A stretch of DNA of 64,000 nucleotides from Psychrobacter sp. JB385. GTDB lineage: Bacteria > Pseudomonadota > Gammaproteobacteria > Pseudomonadales > Moraxellaceae. The translations under genes were made by a program, and so were the position numbers. The notes under the pieces are model-generated. The model was not told where the DNA came from and made no database searches. It worked only from the letters and a program-made list of their open reading frames with translations. The stretch lies in NCBI RefSeq assembly GCF_900163785.1, contig NZ_FUKN01000010.1, positions 248,001-312,000 of the forward strand, written 5' to 3'. Below, piece after piece: positions 18,565-27,415 of this stretch. Position 1 is the first letter of the stretch, and every line of letters begins with the position of its first letter.

Positions 18565-18930
18565 GATTTTTAGTCCTATTTATATTAATTATCGGAAGAT
18601 TTGACACTTGATACTAAGCCAGTGGCTCTTTTTATTCAGTATATTAATGTAAATTTTTAGTATGAAATTTTACTTTTATTCCATAAATACTCATAAAATT
18701 GTCTCCTTAAACAGCAGAATTGGCTTACATGAGGCGTTATATCATGATTGATAAAAGCTAAGGATAGTTTGATATATAAGGTGTGACAGTGAATAATGAT
18801 GAACAAGAACGCACTGCAAAAGTTACATTTGACTCATAATAGGTGAATGACGTTTCTTAACACGACTCAATAAAAACACAACATTCGCTATGCTAGTATT
18901 TTCTGATTATGACTAATAATGAGGTGCAAC
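18565..18930. other. Intergenic region, divergent promoters
   Basis: About 366 bp of AT-rich DNA between the repeat-protein gene (minus) and the LprI-like gene (plus). It must carry both promoters, but I see no convincing hexamer pair, dyad or small gene. Confidence 0.5.
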
Positions 18931-19329
18931 ATGGAAAAAATAATAAATAATTTGAAAAAAGTGTCTGGTTTGACATTATTGTCTGTCGGTCTGTTTGCCA
19001 CAGCGCAAGCATCCGCTGCCAGTGGCTGTGATGATGCCTATACTCAAGCGGATATAAATAAATGCATAGCAACTGAGCTATCGGCGGAAGACAAGAAATT
19101 GAATAAATCATACAGTGATTTACAACGTCTATTAAACGCTAGTGAAAAAAAGCAATTAAAGACAGTGCAGCTTGCATGGATTGACTTTAGAGACAAGGCT
19201 TGCAAATTCTCAGCTCGTAGCTTTAGTGGGGGCAGTGCTTATCCAATGGCAAGCAATGGCTGCCTAGCAACTTATACAAAACAGCGACGTGTGCAACTTG
19301 ATGAAGAGATTCAAAACCTTAAAAAGTAA
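18931..19329 (+). CDS. Secreted LprI-like (DUF1311) protein
   Basis: A 132-residue protein with a signal peptide (basic MEKIINNLKK, hydrophobic LTLLSVGLFATA, cleavage near AQASA). The mature part carries the DUF1311/LprI pattern: CDDAYTQADINKCIATELS with paired cysteines, then LQLAWIDFRDKAC-type and GCLATYTKQR segments with two further cysteines. LprI proteins of this family inhibit lysozyme in other organisms; here that role is inference. GAGG five to six bases before the ATG at 18931 decides the start against an ATG four codons upstream. It is closed by the long hairpin at 19441-19482. Confidence 0.8.
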   Translation: MEKIINNLKKVSGLTLLSVGLFATAQASAASGCDDAYTQADINKCIATELSAEDKKLNKSYSDLQRLLNASEKKQLKTVQLAWIDFRDKACKFSARSFSGGSAYPMASNGCLATYTKQRRVQLDEEIQNLKK

Positions 19330-19440
19330 AATCTCAAAAATGAAGCCGTAGTATGTGAATCGCAGTCTTTAAAAATAGTATTTAGACAAAAAAATTCATC
19401 TTTGCTACTTCTGTTTTATCAAACACATATAGACGATTAT

Positions 19441-19482
19441 ACAAAAGCATTGGCTTAGGTTTATCTAAGCCAATGCTTTTGT
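19441..19482. terminator. Long perfect bidirectional terminator
   Basis: Two 18-bp arms (ACAAAAGCATTGGCTTAG and its exact complement) flank a 6-nt loop GTTTAT. Four As and four Ts at the stem base give a T-tract on both strands. It lies between the convergent LprI-like and DUF606 genes. Confidence 0.9.
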
Positions 19483-19579
19483 CTGTAACACTAATATTAT
19501 CGGTGTTCAATTTGGTTGAGTTTTGGTTCAATAAACGACAAGGATCGCTTAAGTAACTTTGCAAATGCTAGAAAAGTTA

Positions 19580-20041
19580 TTAGGCGGCTGCTACTTCAGA
19601 CTTATTACTAGAATAAATAAAATAGAGCGCAATCGCCAAACAAACCAACGCACAGATGCGACTGGTGGACAAACTGATTGCTTCATTACCCAACCAACCA
19701 AAATTATCAATCAATACGCTCATACTCAACTGACCGAAAATGACGGCTACCGTTGCAACGGCAGTACCGATCCGTTGTACCGCGACAACCATAATTACGA
19801 TATAAGGCACACCGCACAGCGCACCAAGGAGTTGCCATTTGGGCACATCCATTAAAGTGACCGAATGATTTGGTTCAAAAAAGAAGATCAGCAATGCGGT
19901 GACCACAGCACCTACCGAAAAAGTCAAAAAAGCGCTTTTAAAGACACCAACATTACTACCAAGGCGACCATTTAGTGCCGCTTGCACGCTCAAAGTCGCG
20001 CCACCAATGATGGCTAGTACAATCATTAAAATAAGTGTCAT
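19580..20041 (-). CDS. DUF606/YdcZ family small membrane transporter subunit
   Basis: A 153-residue inner-membrane protein with five hydrophobic segments. It begins MTLILMIVLAIIGGATLSVQAALNGRLG, the family hallmark, and contains GALCGVPYIVIMVV. DUF606 proteins belong to the drug/metabolite transporter superfamily and often occur as adjacent pairs or as a fused ten-span protein, consistent with its neighbour at 20047-20481, from which it is separated by only five bases. The substrate is unknown. Confidence 0.8.
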   Translation of the reverse strand: MTLILMIVLAIIGGATLSVQAALNGRLGSNVGVFKSAFLTFSVGAVVTALLIFFFEPNHSVTLMDVPKWQLLGALCGVPYIVIMVVAVQRIGTAVATVAVIFGQLSMSVLIDNFGWLGNEAISLSTSRICALVCLAIALYFIYSSNKSEVAAA

Positions 20042-20046
20042 TTATT

Positions 20047-20481
20047 TTACCCCTTTGCCATAAAAAACAGTGCTGCAATAATAAAAACCAAGGCAATAAT
20101 TCTTTTATTGTCTATTTTTCGTTCAGTGGTTCCAAATAAACCATAGTGATCGATGATTAGGCTCTTGGATACCTGTCCTGCCAATATGCCAATCATCGTC
20201 AGCGCAATTCCAATCACAGGCGTCACAACGGTGAGTATCACGACATAAATAGGGCCTAAAATACCGCCAATGAGTAGCAAAGGAGGTTGCGAAAAAAACG
20301 AAGGGCTTTCGCGCGGGCTAAAAAATAGCATCAAAAAGAAGGTGAGCGCAGCACCGACACCGAAAATACTCAATGTTGCCCATAGTTCTCCAACTTCATG
20401 TCCTAATGGACCAAGTAAGCCTGCTTCGACAGACAATCCCATGCCCCCCAAAATGACCACAAGTACTAATAATATTTGCAT
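20047..20481 (-). CDS. DUF606/YdcZ family small membrane transporter subunit, first of pair
   Basis: A 144-residue paralogue of the downstream gene (MQILLVLVVILGGMGLSVEAGLLGPLG). I chose the ATG at 20481, which has AAGGA seven bases upstream and puts the first membrane span at the N-terminus; a longer frame to 20577 would reach the LysR gene. The pair is transcribed divergently from the LysR-type regulator at 20578, which therefore probably controls it. Confidence 0.8.
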   Translation of the reverse strand: MQILLVLVVILGGMGLSVEAGLLGPLGHEVGELWATLSIFGVGAALTFFLMLFFSPRESPSFFSQPPLLLIGGILGPIYVVILTVVTPVIGIALTMIGILAGQVSKSLIIDHYGLFGTTERKIDNKRIIALVFIIAALFFMAKG

Positions 20482-20577
20482 AAAAAAATCCTTGATGAGC
20501 AATGGCGGTATTCTACAGGAGCTTATATTCATGAAAAACGCTATAATGTGGAAATGACCTTTGCATAAGTTGCACAA

Positions 20578-21516
20578 ATGAATAATATCGATAACATCAG
20601 CATAAAGACTTTGCTTTTCTATATCAGTGTCTACAATGCTCAGAGTTTTTCGGTCGTGGCTCGAAAAGAAGGGGTTTCTGCGTCTAAAGTGTCTCGTATT
20701 ATCAAACAGTTAGAAGATTCCTTGGGACAACAGCTTTTTTATCGTAATACTCGTGCTGTCATTCCTACCGAAGCGGGACGCGTGTTTATGACGTACGCGC
20801 AAGCTATGACAGAAAGCATGAACAGGGCACAAAAAGAGCTACAGGATAGGACGCTAGAACCAGGCGGCTTACTCAGAATTAATGCGCCAGTATTTTTTGG
20901 ACAACGACACATCGCGCCTTGGTTGTCTCAATTTAGCGCTCAGTACCCTAAAGTACAGATAGATCTGACGTTGACTGATGACTTTATCGATCCTCATCAT
21001 TATCCAACAGACGTCATTTTCAGAATTGGGACATTAAGCGATTCGGCTTTTCATGCGCGAATTTTTGGTGAGCAAACCTATCACTTGGCGGCCACTTCTG
21101 AGTACATAAATCAGTACGGAGAGCTACAATCGCCAGCAGATTTGATTCATCATAAGGGGTTGGTCTACAAGGGGTCGTCGGGGCCAAATCGTTGGCTTTT
21201 TAAGACTCAGGGTGAGGATTGGACGTCTTGTTTAGCACCTGCTTTACTCATGTCCAATAATGCAGAGTCTTTATTGGTAACCGCATTAAAAGGCATGGGG
21301 ATTGTGCTTTTTCCTGATTGGCTGATTGGTGAATATTTAAAGAGTGGTCAGCTGGTAAAGTTGTTGCCCGAATACACTGCTGCTGTTAAAACCACCACTC
21401 AGCACATCGCCGCAATCTATCCCAATACTCGTCATGTTTCTTTAAACGTGAGAACGTTGATCGATTACTTTGCTGAGGTCTACGGCGATCCTTTTTATTG
21501 GCAGCTCAATGAATAA
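20578..21516 (+). CDS. LysR-family transcriptional regulator
   Basis: A 312-residue LysR-type regulator. The N-terminal winged helix-turn-helix is clear (SFSVVARKEGVSASKVSRIIKQLEDSLG), followed by a substrate-binding domain with LRINAPVFFGQRHIAPWL and the typical GMGIVLFPDWLIGEYLKSG segment. The N-terminus is a little unusual in starting with IKTLLFYISVYNAQ. It is divergent from the DUF606 pair across 96 bases and convergent with an EamA transporter, and most likely regulates the pair. The inducer is unknown. Confidence 0.85.
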   Translation: MNNIDNISIKTLLFYISVYNAQSFSVVARKEGVSASKVSRIIKQLEDSLGQQLFYRNTRAVIPTEAGRVFMTYAQAMTESMNRAQKELQDRTLEPGGLLRINAPVFFGQRHIAPWLSQFSAQYPKVQIDLTLTDDFIDPHHYPTDVIFRIGTLSDSAFHARIFGEQTYHLAATSEYINQYGELQSPADLIHHKGLVYKGSSGPNRWLFKTQGEDWTSCLAPALLMSNNAESLLVTALKGMGIVLFPDWLIGEYLKSGQLVKLLPEYTAAVKTTTQHIAAIYPNTRHVSLNVRTLIDYFAEVYGDPFYWQLNE

Positions 21517-21574
21517 ATGAAAGTGAGTAAGCTAAAGATAAATTTTGAATGGTGATATTAGTGAAATGACACCT

Positions 21575-22507
21575 TTAGCTTGATATTTCTGATGTCTTTT
21601 TACTTAACATAAAAGTTAAAACTGCGCCTAAAATGACAGTGCTTGCTATCACGAATGGTAAGCTTAACTGCTCAGATAAAAAGACCACACCCAGTATGGC
21701 TGCCAGTATCGGTACACATAATTGTACAATCGCTGCTTGTGTGCTTTTCAATAGTGGCATGGCTGTATACCAGATGCTATAACCGATACCAGATGCAATC
21801 GCGCCTGAAGCGCCTGCCAGTAGGATTCCTTTGGTCGTGACACTGTCCAAACTGACAGTAGCAAATCCTATGTTATCCATGTAATACATACTTACCAATA
21901 ATAGTATTGGAACCGAGACAAGGCTTCTGATGAAATTAAAACCGGTGGCTCGTAGTGGTGATACGCAAGTTTTGCCACGTATACTATATATACCCCAAGC
22001 GATACCACTCATCGTCATCAGTATGGCCGCCAATGGTGACGGTATTGCCGCTGACGGCAACATTAAATAAATAAATCCCGCTACTGCTACAATAAATGCT
22101 GTCCATTGCAATGCGCTTAACTGCTCTTTTTTATAGACACCCCAACCAATCATAGTGAGCTGAACCGCTGAAAATAAAATCAGTGCGCCAGTACCTGTAT
22201 CTAATTCTACATAAGCAATTGAAAAACATAACGCATAAACGACAAGGGTAAAACTGCTTAACCAGCTGCCTTTATCGCTTAAGATGAGAAGTGTGTCATT
22301 AGAAGCACCATTCATCTTATGCACTTGACGTTGTAAGCGAGAGGCGTGCAGCACCATGATGATACCCAAACAGCCAGCAGCACTCAGTAAACGAACGATA
22401 GTAAAGCTCCACGCATCTATATAGCCATCTGCTAACGCCATTCTACAAAACAGAGAATTCGCCGCAAATGCGATTAATGCAACAGTGGTATAAATTGTGG
22501 CTTTCAA
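21575..22507 (-). CDS. EamA/DMT family transporter
   Basis: Ten-span drug/metabolite transporter of 310 residues with two EamA repeats: the first around FAANSLFCRMALADGYIDAWSF, the second around TMSGIAWGIYSIRGK. It begins with a membrane segment (MKATIYTTVALIAFAANS) and ends with a short charged tail. Such proteins export metabolites or amino acids; the substrate is not deducible. It converges with the LysR gene, and no obvious hairpin separates them. Confidence 0.8.
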   Translation of the reverse strand: MKATIYTTVALIAFAANSLFCRMALADGYIDAWSFTIVRLLSAAGCLGIIMVLHASRLQRQVHKMNGASNDTLLILSDKGSWLSSFTLVVYALCFSIAYVELDTGTGALILFSAVQLTMIGWGVYKKEQLSALQWTAFIVAVAGFIYLMLPSAAIPSPLAAILMTMSGIAWGIYSIRGKTCVSPLRATGFNFIRSLVSVPILLLVSMYYMDNIGFATVSLDSVTTKGILLAGASGAIASGIGYSIWYTAMPLLKSTQAAIVQLCVPILAAILGVVFLSEQLSLPFVIASTVILGAVLTFMLSKKTSEISS

Positions 22508-22759
22508 AATAATTCCTACAATGATTCAGTTATTTTTCTAATAAAATAGCGAGTGAAAACGTGGTCGCTCTATCTTGTTTGGGCTGCTTTATTGATTGTC
22601 TCATGACTGATTCAATTTTGTGGCGCTTACGACAAATAAGTCGCTTGAATGGTACAGGCGGCTATTAAGCTTATTGGTTCTATTGGTGAGTAGCTGATTG
22701 GAACTAACGACAATATCCAACTTAATGTATTAAAAAAATGATAAATAGGAAAGAGATAT

Positions 22760-23443
22760 ATGGATTGGGCAAGTATTTTTATTCATGACACCACTTGGGT
22801 GTTTGCCATTGAGATTTTAATACGTGTCGTCGTGATGTTTACACTGATTATTTCGTTTTTACGATTTACCGGTAAGCGTGGTGTTCGGCAGCTCTCTATT
22901 TTTGAGTTGACCATTATTTTGTCACTTGGCTCTATTGCAGGTGACCCTATGTTTACTGAGGATTTGCCGATTATTCAAGCAGTCCTGATTATGAGTACCG
23001 TTATTTTACTTTATCGTCTATGCACTTGGGCAATGATGAAGTTTAATCCTGTTGAAAATTTTTTGGAAGGCAAATCCCTTTATATCGTAGAGGATGGTGT
23101 GTTAGTACTTGATAAGATTAAGAAAGGCAAAATGTCACATGATGAGTTTTTTGCAGAAATGCGTCAGCAAGGCGTTGAGCATTTAGGGCAGGTACGTACT
23201 GGATTGCTAGAGACAGACGGTAACTTTAGCATATTATTATACCCACCCGAAAAAACGAGATATGGCATGCCACTTTTCCCCAAAGAGTATCAAGCAGTCG
23301 AGCAAATAGAGGCAGGGGTGTCTTATGCTTGTATGCATTGTGGTCATGTTGACCATCTCACTGACACCAATCAGTTGTGCGAGCGCTGTGAAAACGGTAG
23401 TAAAAACTGGGCAAAAGCTCTGAATTGTAAGATTGTTAGATAA
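22760..23443 (+). CDS. DUF421 (YetF-like) membrane protein with C-terminal CxxC pairs
   Basis: A 227-residue protein with three N-terminal membrane spans and a cytoplasmic DUF421 domain. The family signature is RFTGKRGVRQLSIFELTII. An alpha/beta domain follows (SLYIVEDGVLVLDKIKKGKM). Unusually, the C-terminus carries two cysteine pairs, CMHCGHVDH and CERCENGSKNW, that look like a small zinc ribbon. AGGAAAG lies before the ATG. The family function is unclear; it stands alone between divergent and convergent neighbours. Confidence 0.8.
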   Translation: MDWASIFIHDTTWVFAIEILIRVVVMFTLIISFLRFTGKRGVRQLSIFELTIILSLGSIAGDPMFTEDLPIIQAVLIMSTVILLYRLCTWAMMKFNPVENFLEGKSLYIVEDGVLVLDKIKKGKMSHDEFFAEMRQQGVEHLGQVRTGLLETDGNFSILLYPPEKTRYGMPLFPKEYQAVEQIEAGVSYACMHCGHVDHLTDTNQLCERCENGSKNWAKALNCKIVR

Positions 23444-23449
23444 TCACCT

Positions 23450-23515
23450 TATCGGGCAGCTCTAGGCGCATTACATTACGTATATTAATTGAGGCTAACG
23501 TAGAACTGCCCGATA
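23450..23515. other. Long-range inverted repeat between DUF421 and creD
   Basis: TATCGGGCAG and CTGCCCGATA, perfect 10-bp arms, enclose 46 bases between two convergent genes. It could be an elaborate terminator stem, but no T-tract adjoins it. Confidence 0.35.
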
Positions 23516-23544
23516 TGTCACTATATCAGTACGTCTTCATTGAA

Positions 23545-25110
23545 CTAGGCAATTTTATACCAATCGATTTTACGAGTCATTACCATCACGCAGGCAAGAA
23601 TGGCAAAGCAAAAAACCGCACCCAGTAATAAATTCATATCTTCTGTGGTTAAGATGCCAAAAAACGCTGCATACAATCCTGCCAACGTGCCTGTAAATAT
23701 TGCTGCTCGTTTTATACCGCCTAAAACATAGTAGGTATACCAACCAATAAGCCCAACACAAGCACTAGCAGCAATGGCATAAGCTTTCCAAAATATGATT
23801 TGTTCTGCAAGTGGTAGTAACAAGACATAAAAAACAAATAAGGCACAACCGACCAACAGATATTGGATAGGGTGAATACGGCTCGATTTCATCACTTCAA
23901 AGAGAAAAAAGGTACCAAATGAGACGAGGATTAATAATAAGGCATATTTCATGGCTCGTTCTGTTTGTAAATACACATCATTTGGCTCAGCAAAACTCAC
24001 ACCAAAGCTGTTTAAACTCACCTCCCTAAAGCTATTAGGTACAGTGTCTGCGTCTGATATGGGAGAGCTTTCCTGCATTATCATACCAGTATCAGGATTC
24101 ATTGATTGGTGAGTGCTATCAAGCGTTGCGCGACTTATGACCGTACATTGATTGTTAGCAATATTGATACACTGCGATAAGTTCTGATTATTGGCAATGG
24201 TCAAATATTGATTCTGCCAACTGGCCTCAAAGCCTTTAGAGGTCAGTTTTTTGGTATTTGGCAGCGCTTTACCAATAAAATTTGGCGTCAGCCAGTTGCT
24301 ATGCATTGTCAGACCAAAGTTCTGTCCGGTCGGTACCGTGTTTAGGTTGCTGATACCTGCTAATGGCAGATCAACCATAATATCAATGACCTGATGACGC
24401 TTTTCTGTCACGTTTTTTCCTAAGCCACTCAATATTTCTTGTGGAATAGCAACTTCCACGTAGGTTATATTTTTTATAATGGGTATTTGCGGATAAGTTG
24501 CTTTGATTGGTTTTTTATCAATCGTCACTGTTGGCAAAGTAGCAAGACCACGCAGATCTGATACGGGAATGATTAATCGTGCTTTGTCCCAGTGAATGGT
24601 AGTTTTCTCTGGTTTTATTTTGCTTTTAGTGTTATCAGTGCTGATTTGATTTACTTCTGGATTGGCTACGCTTGTCGATTCGCCCAAGTTTGCGATGGCG
24701 TCATCAAAAGTATGGTTTTGAAAAGTATAGTCTTGATCAAATGTCAGGGCCCCATTGTAGCTGGTCGCATGGTAAATACCGCGTTGGTAAGTGTCTGTGC
24801 TAACATCAAGATCTTGAGTCGCTTGAGTTTGGTTGGCAAAGATAGTCTCGATCTTGGTATAAGCAGCCGCGCATTTATTGTTTGTCTCTGATGTTTCGGT
24901 CTGACATTCAGGTATGAGCGTGGTAGGAATGGCAATGAATGGGGTGATGATTTCTTGTGGATTGACGTGCTGCTGCGCAATCTCTCTTACTACGGATTCT
25001 GCATAGGTTTGCCGCTCATAAATGACGGAACCAATCATACTAAGACCGATGGCAAAAATAAGGCAAAGCCCAGCGATGATGGCTAACTTGGTAAATAGTG
25101 TTTTTTGCAT
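23545..25110 (-). CDS. creD: CreD-family inner-membrane protein
   Basis: A 521-residue protein of the CreD family. A single N-terminal membrane span (KLAIIAGLCLIFAIGLSMIGSVIYERQTYAESV, split across residues 8-40) precedes a large periplasmic domain of about 350 residues. The C-terminus has five or six membrane spans (YALLLILVSFGTFFLFEV onward). In E. coli CreD belongs to the CreBC regulon and affects envelope integrity and colicin sensitivity; no creBC is present here. IHPIQYLLVG in the membrane part is strongly conserved in the family. It lies downstream of yqhA on the same strand, but a terminator-like hairpin at 25227-25250 separates them. Confidence 0.85.
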   Translation of the reverse strand: MQKTLFTKLAIIAGLCLIFAIGLSMIGSVIYERQTYAESVVREIAQQHVNPQEIITPFIAIPTTLIPECQTETSETNNKCAAAYTKIETIFANQTQATQDLDVSTDTYQRGIYHATSYNGALTFDQDYTFQNHTFDDAIANLGESTSVANPEVNQISTDNTKSKIKPEKTTIHWDKARLIIPVSDLRGLATLPTVTIDKKPIKATYPQIPIIKNITYVEVAIPQEILSGLGKNVTEKRHQVIDIMVDLPLAGISNLNTVPTGQNFGLTMHSNWLTPNFIGKALPNTKKLTSKGFEASWQNQYLTIANNQNLSQCINIANNQCTVISRATLDSTHQSMNPDTGMIMQESSPISDADTVPNSFREVSLNSFGVSFAEPNDVYLQTERAMKYALLLILVSFGTFFLFEVMKSSRIHPIQYLLVGCALFVFYVLLLPLAEQIIFWKAYAIAASACVGLIGWYTYYVLGGIKRAAIFTGTLAGLYAAFFGILTTEDMNLLLGAVFCFAILACVMVMTRKIDWYKIA

Positions 25111-25226
25111 AAAAGCTCCTCATATGACTCTTTATTCCAAGACTGTCGATAAGGCAGTCAATAGGGTTAAAGGAATCATAGAGGGGCGATAAAGAAAAAA
25201 GATGTAAGAAGCGTGGAGAGTGTATG

Positions 25227-25250
25227 GAAAAATAAGCGCTAGTGCTTATT
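25227..25250 (-). terminator. Terminator overlapping the yqhA stop codon
   Basis: On the minus strand AATAAGC pairs with GCTTATT, extended by GC/CTAG symmetry, followed by TTTTCC. The yqhA TAG stop lies in the loop, so terminator and gene end overlap. Confidence 0.6.
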
Positions 25251-25763
25251 GGTATCGCCAACAATTTTGTCCATAATCGCAAACAGCAATCCGGACAGAA
25301 CGAAGGTCATATGAATAATGACTTTCCACATAAGTTTGTCGGCATCGCCTTCGCTCATGCCACTTGTTATATCCATAAAAGACTTTAGAAGATCAATAGC
25401 AGAAATGGCGACGATTGCGCCGATGACTTTGAGCTTTAGCCCAGAAAAGTCCACTTTCCCCATCCAACTAGGACGGTCATCATGATCTTTGGTATCGATT
25501 TTGGAGACAAAAATCTCATAACCGCTAAATACGATAATAAGTAATAAGCTTGCTACCAGTGAGATATCAACCAACACCAGTATGTCAACAATCACATTTG
25601 CTTCAGAAGCAACCAGAATATTTGCAAACATTCCCCAAAGCTTTTGAATGAATTTGATGAATAATAAAATAATGCCAAAAACCAAGCCTAAGTAAAAGGG
25701 TGCCAATATCCAACGACTATTGAAGATGGTTTTTTCTAAGTAACGTTCAATATTTTTCAGCAT
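25239..25763 (-). CDS. yqhA: YqhA-like UPF0114 membrane protein
   Basis: A 174-residue inner-membrane protein of family UPF0114 (TIGR00645). Its start, MLKNIERYLEKTIFNSRWIL, and the first span APFYLGLVFGIILLFIKF are characteristic. Three to four spans are visible with an intervening FVSKIDTKDHDDRPSWMG loop, also typical of the family. Function is unknown. It is followed by creD after the hairpin at 25227-25250, and preceded on the same strand by the nadR-like/pnuC pair. Confidence 0.85.
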   Translation of the reverse strand: MLKNIERYLEKTIFNSRWILAPFYLGLVFGIILLFIKFIQKLWGMFANILVASEANVIVDILVLVDISLVASLLLIIVFSGYEIFVSKIDTKDHDDRPSWMGKVDFSGLKLKVIGAIVAISAIDLLKSFMDITSGMSEGDADKLMWKVIIHMTFVLSGLLFAIMDKIVGDTNKH

Positions 25764-25823
25764 TGATATCTCTTAAGGTACTTATAGATAAAATTACCAA
25801 TAATTTATGGGATGGAAAGATAT

Positions 25824-26420
25824 TTAATCACTGATTTCAGAGAGCCATGCTGCCACTTGCTGAACCCGATCCTTTCTATCGCCACCAATATGACGATAGG
25901 CCTTTTGGTGATTCATTAATTGATTCTCAAAAAATTCACTTATTTCTTCGCGCTGATACGGACTATCCCGTAAGTCATCTGCTACCCAAGGAACGTCCAC
26001 ACTTGTGAGTAATATTAAATCATAATCATGCGTCAATGCTGCTGTCGTTAACGCTTCAGGACAATCACCATAATACCAGTTGGAATAGACCATCAGTTCA
26101 AACAAACTGGTATCACAAAATAAATAAGTAGGCGTGTCTGATGTAGACGCAGCTTGCTTGGCCAACGTATTTTCTAGCTTGATCTGACCTTGCGCAATAG
26201 GAAGCAGATCCTCCCATGTACAAGTCAGTTGCTCATCATTCCATTTTTTTTGTAGATAGGTGCGCATATATTCAGGAACCCAAAGGCTACCAAAATGCTC
26301 AGCCAAGTCACGACACAATGTGGTCTTGCCCGTACTTTCTACCCCTAATATGGCGATGCTAATGACGGATTTAGGCGTATGCTGTGTGAGGTTGCATGCG
26401 ATAGCGGCGCTGCCATTCAT
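25824..26420 (-). CDS. NadR-type nicotinamide riboside kinase (AAA family ATPase)
   Basis: A 198-residue P-loop kinase that matches the C-terminal ribosylnicotinamide-kinase domain of NadR. Walker A is GVESTGKTTLC (near residue 26); FCDTSLFELMVYSNWYYGDCP and the YDLILLTSVDVPWVADDLR segment with a later YQREEI are typical. It lacks the NadR repressor and adenylyltransferase domains. It should phosphorylate nicotinamide riboside imported by PnuC, feeding NAD salvage. The first available ATG lies 50 bases inside the 3' end of pnuC, an unusually long overlap implying translational coupling. Confidence 0.8.
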   Translation of the reverse strand: MNGSAAIACNLTQHTPKSVISIAILGVESTGKTTLCRDLAEHFGSLWVPEYMRTYLQKKWNDEQLTCTWEDLLPIAQGQIKLENTLAKQAASTSDTPTYLFCDTSLFELMVYSNWYYGDCPEALTTAALTHDYDLILLTSVDVPWVADDLRDSPYQREEISEFFENQLMNHQKAYRHIGGDRKDRVQQVAAWLSEISD

Positions 26421-27114
26421 AGTAAGCCCAGATTGCGATGAGAGTAAAGACTACGTATTGGAACGCAGTGAAAGTAAGACCTTTATAAAAATATAAAGGT
26501 ATGGAAATAGCGTCGGCCACGATCCACAGTAACCAATGTTCAATCTTGCGTCGAGCCATCAGCCACATTGCCATCAAAAACAGCGCAGTGGTAAGCATAT
26601 CGGTATAGTCGACCCACGTAAATAAATGCAAACCAAGCGTGGCACCATCTAGACTAAAACCATTATTAATGACAGGACGGAAGTAATAAACCAAAGCCAC
26701 AAAAGCGATGGTAATGGTGGCTAATGCTGCCAATATAGGCACATCTTTAGTGGTTAAATGCTCAACCTGGATAGTATGATTGGTATCAGCCTTTTTCTTT
26801 GATCCCTCTTGTTGGCCAGTAGGATTTATGTGATCTTGCTTCGAGTCTTTATTCTTTGTCCAGTTGACCCAACCATAAATACTCATGATGCTATAGTAAG
26901 CATTGATAAACATGTCACCAAACAACTGCCATTTCCATAATAAATAAACGAATATGGCGGTACTTACAAGGCCAATAGGAAATACCAATATATTGGTTTT
27001 GCTGGCAAGTAGAACGCTTGCAATGCCGAACACCACAGCAATCAGCTCAAGCGCTATGAATACCGTAGAGTAGTCAGCATATTGACCAAATAACCAGCTT
27101 AAAAGTTCTACCAT
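26371..27114 (-). CDS. pnuC: PnuC nicotinamide riboside transporter
   Basis: Inner-membrane facilitator for nicotinamide riboside, 247 residues with seven predicted spans. NIYVFPIGLVSTAIFVYLLWKW-like and NAYYSIMSIYGWVNWTK segments are PnuC hallmarks, as is HWLLWIVADAISIPLYFYKG. Between spans three and four lies a hydrophilic insert of about 35 residues (KQDHINPTGQQEGSKKKADT). The ATG at 27114 with GGAAA six bases upstream is preferred over a TTG four codons earlier. Its 3' end overlaps the kinase gene by 50 bases; metabolic trapping by that kinase drives uptake in known systems. Confidence 0.88.
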   Translation of the reverse strand: MVELLSWLFGQYADYSTVFIALELIAVVFGIASVLLASKTNILVFPIGLVSTAIFVYLLWKWQLFGDMFINAYYSIMSIYGWVNWTKNKDSKQDHINPTGQQEGSKKKADTNHTIQVEHLTTKDVPILAALATITIAFVALVYYFRPVINNGFSLDGATLGLHLFTWVDYTDMLTTALFLMAMWLMARRKIEHWLLWIVADAISIPLYFYKGLTFTAFQYVVFTLIAIWAYYEWQRRYRMQPHTAYA

Positions 27115-27415
27115 TAATATTTCCAAAGATAAGTATCTGTTGTCTTCAATCGTTTTTGATGCGGTTAGATTGCGATCAGCGTATAATCAAACGGCGATGA
27201 TTATAGCGTAGCTATAATAAACTAAAAGTAATCTTTGCTTATTTTTCTCCACGAACAGATTATTTGTAACAAAGTATTAGAAAAATAATAATATTCAGGC
27301 ATAATAAGGACACTGATTTTAAGTTTACATTTATTCACTGGAATCGAAAGACTGTGGTCTTTTTTCACCTTTATACTTATACCAATCCCTAAAGTAGTAG
27401 ACAAGGAAGCTTATC
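27115..27415. promoter_or_regulatory. Divergent regulatory region with 19-bp dyad (pnuC / FabH-like)
   Basis: A 301-bp divergent intergenic region. A perfect dyad, ATTATAGC-GTA-GCTATAAT, occupies 27200-27218, 86 bases before pnuC. It is AT-rich and operator-sized, and each arm also resembles a -10 hexamer. Which regulator might bind it cannot be told. The rest holds no other structure or gene that I can support. Confidence 0.35.
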
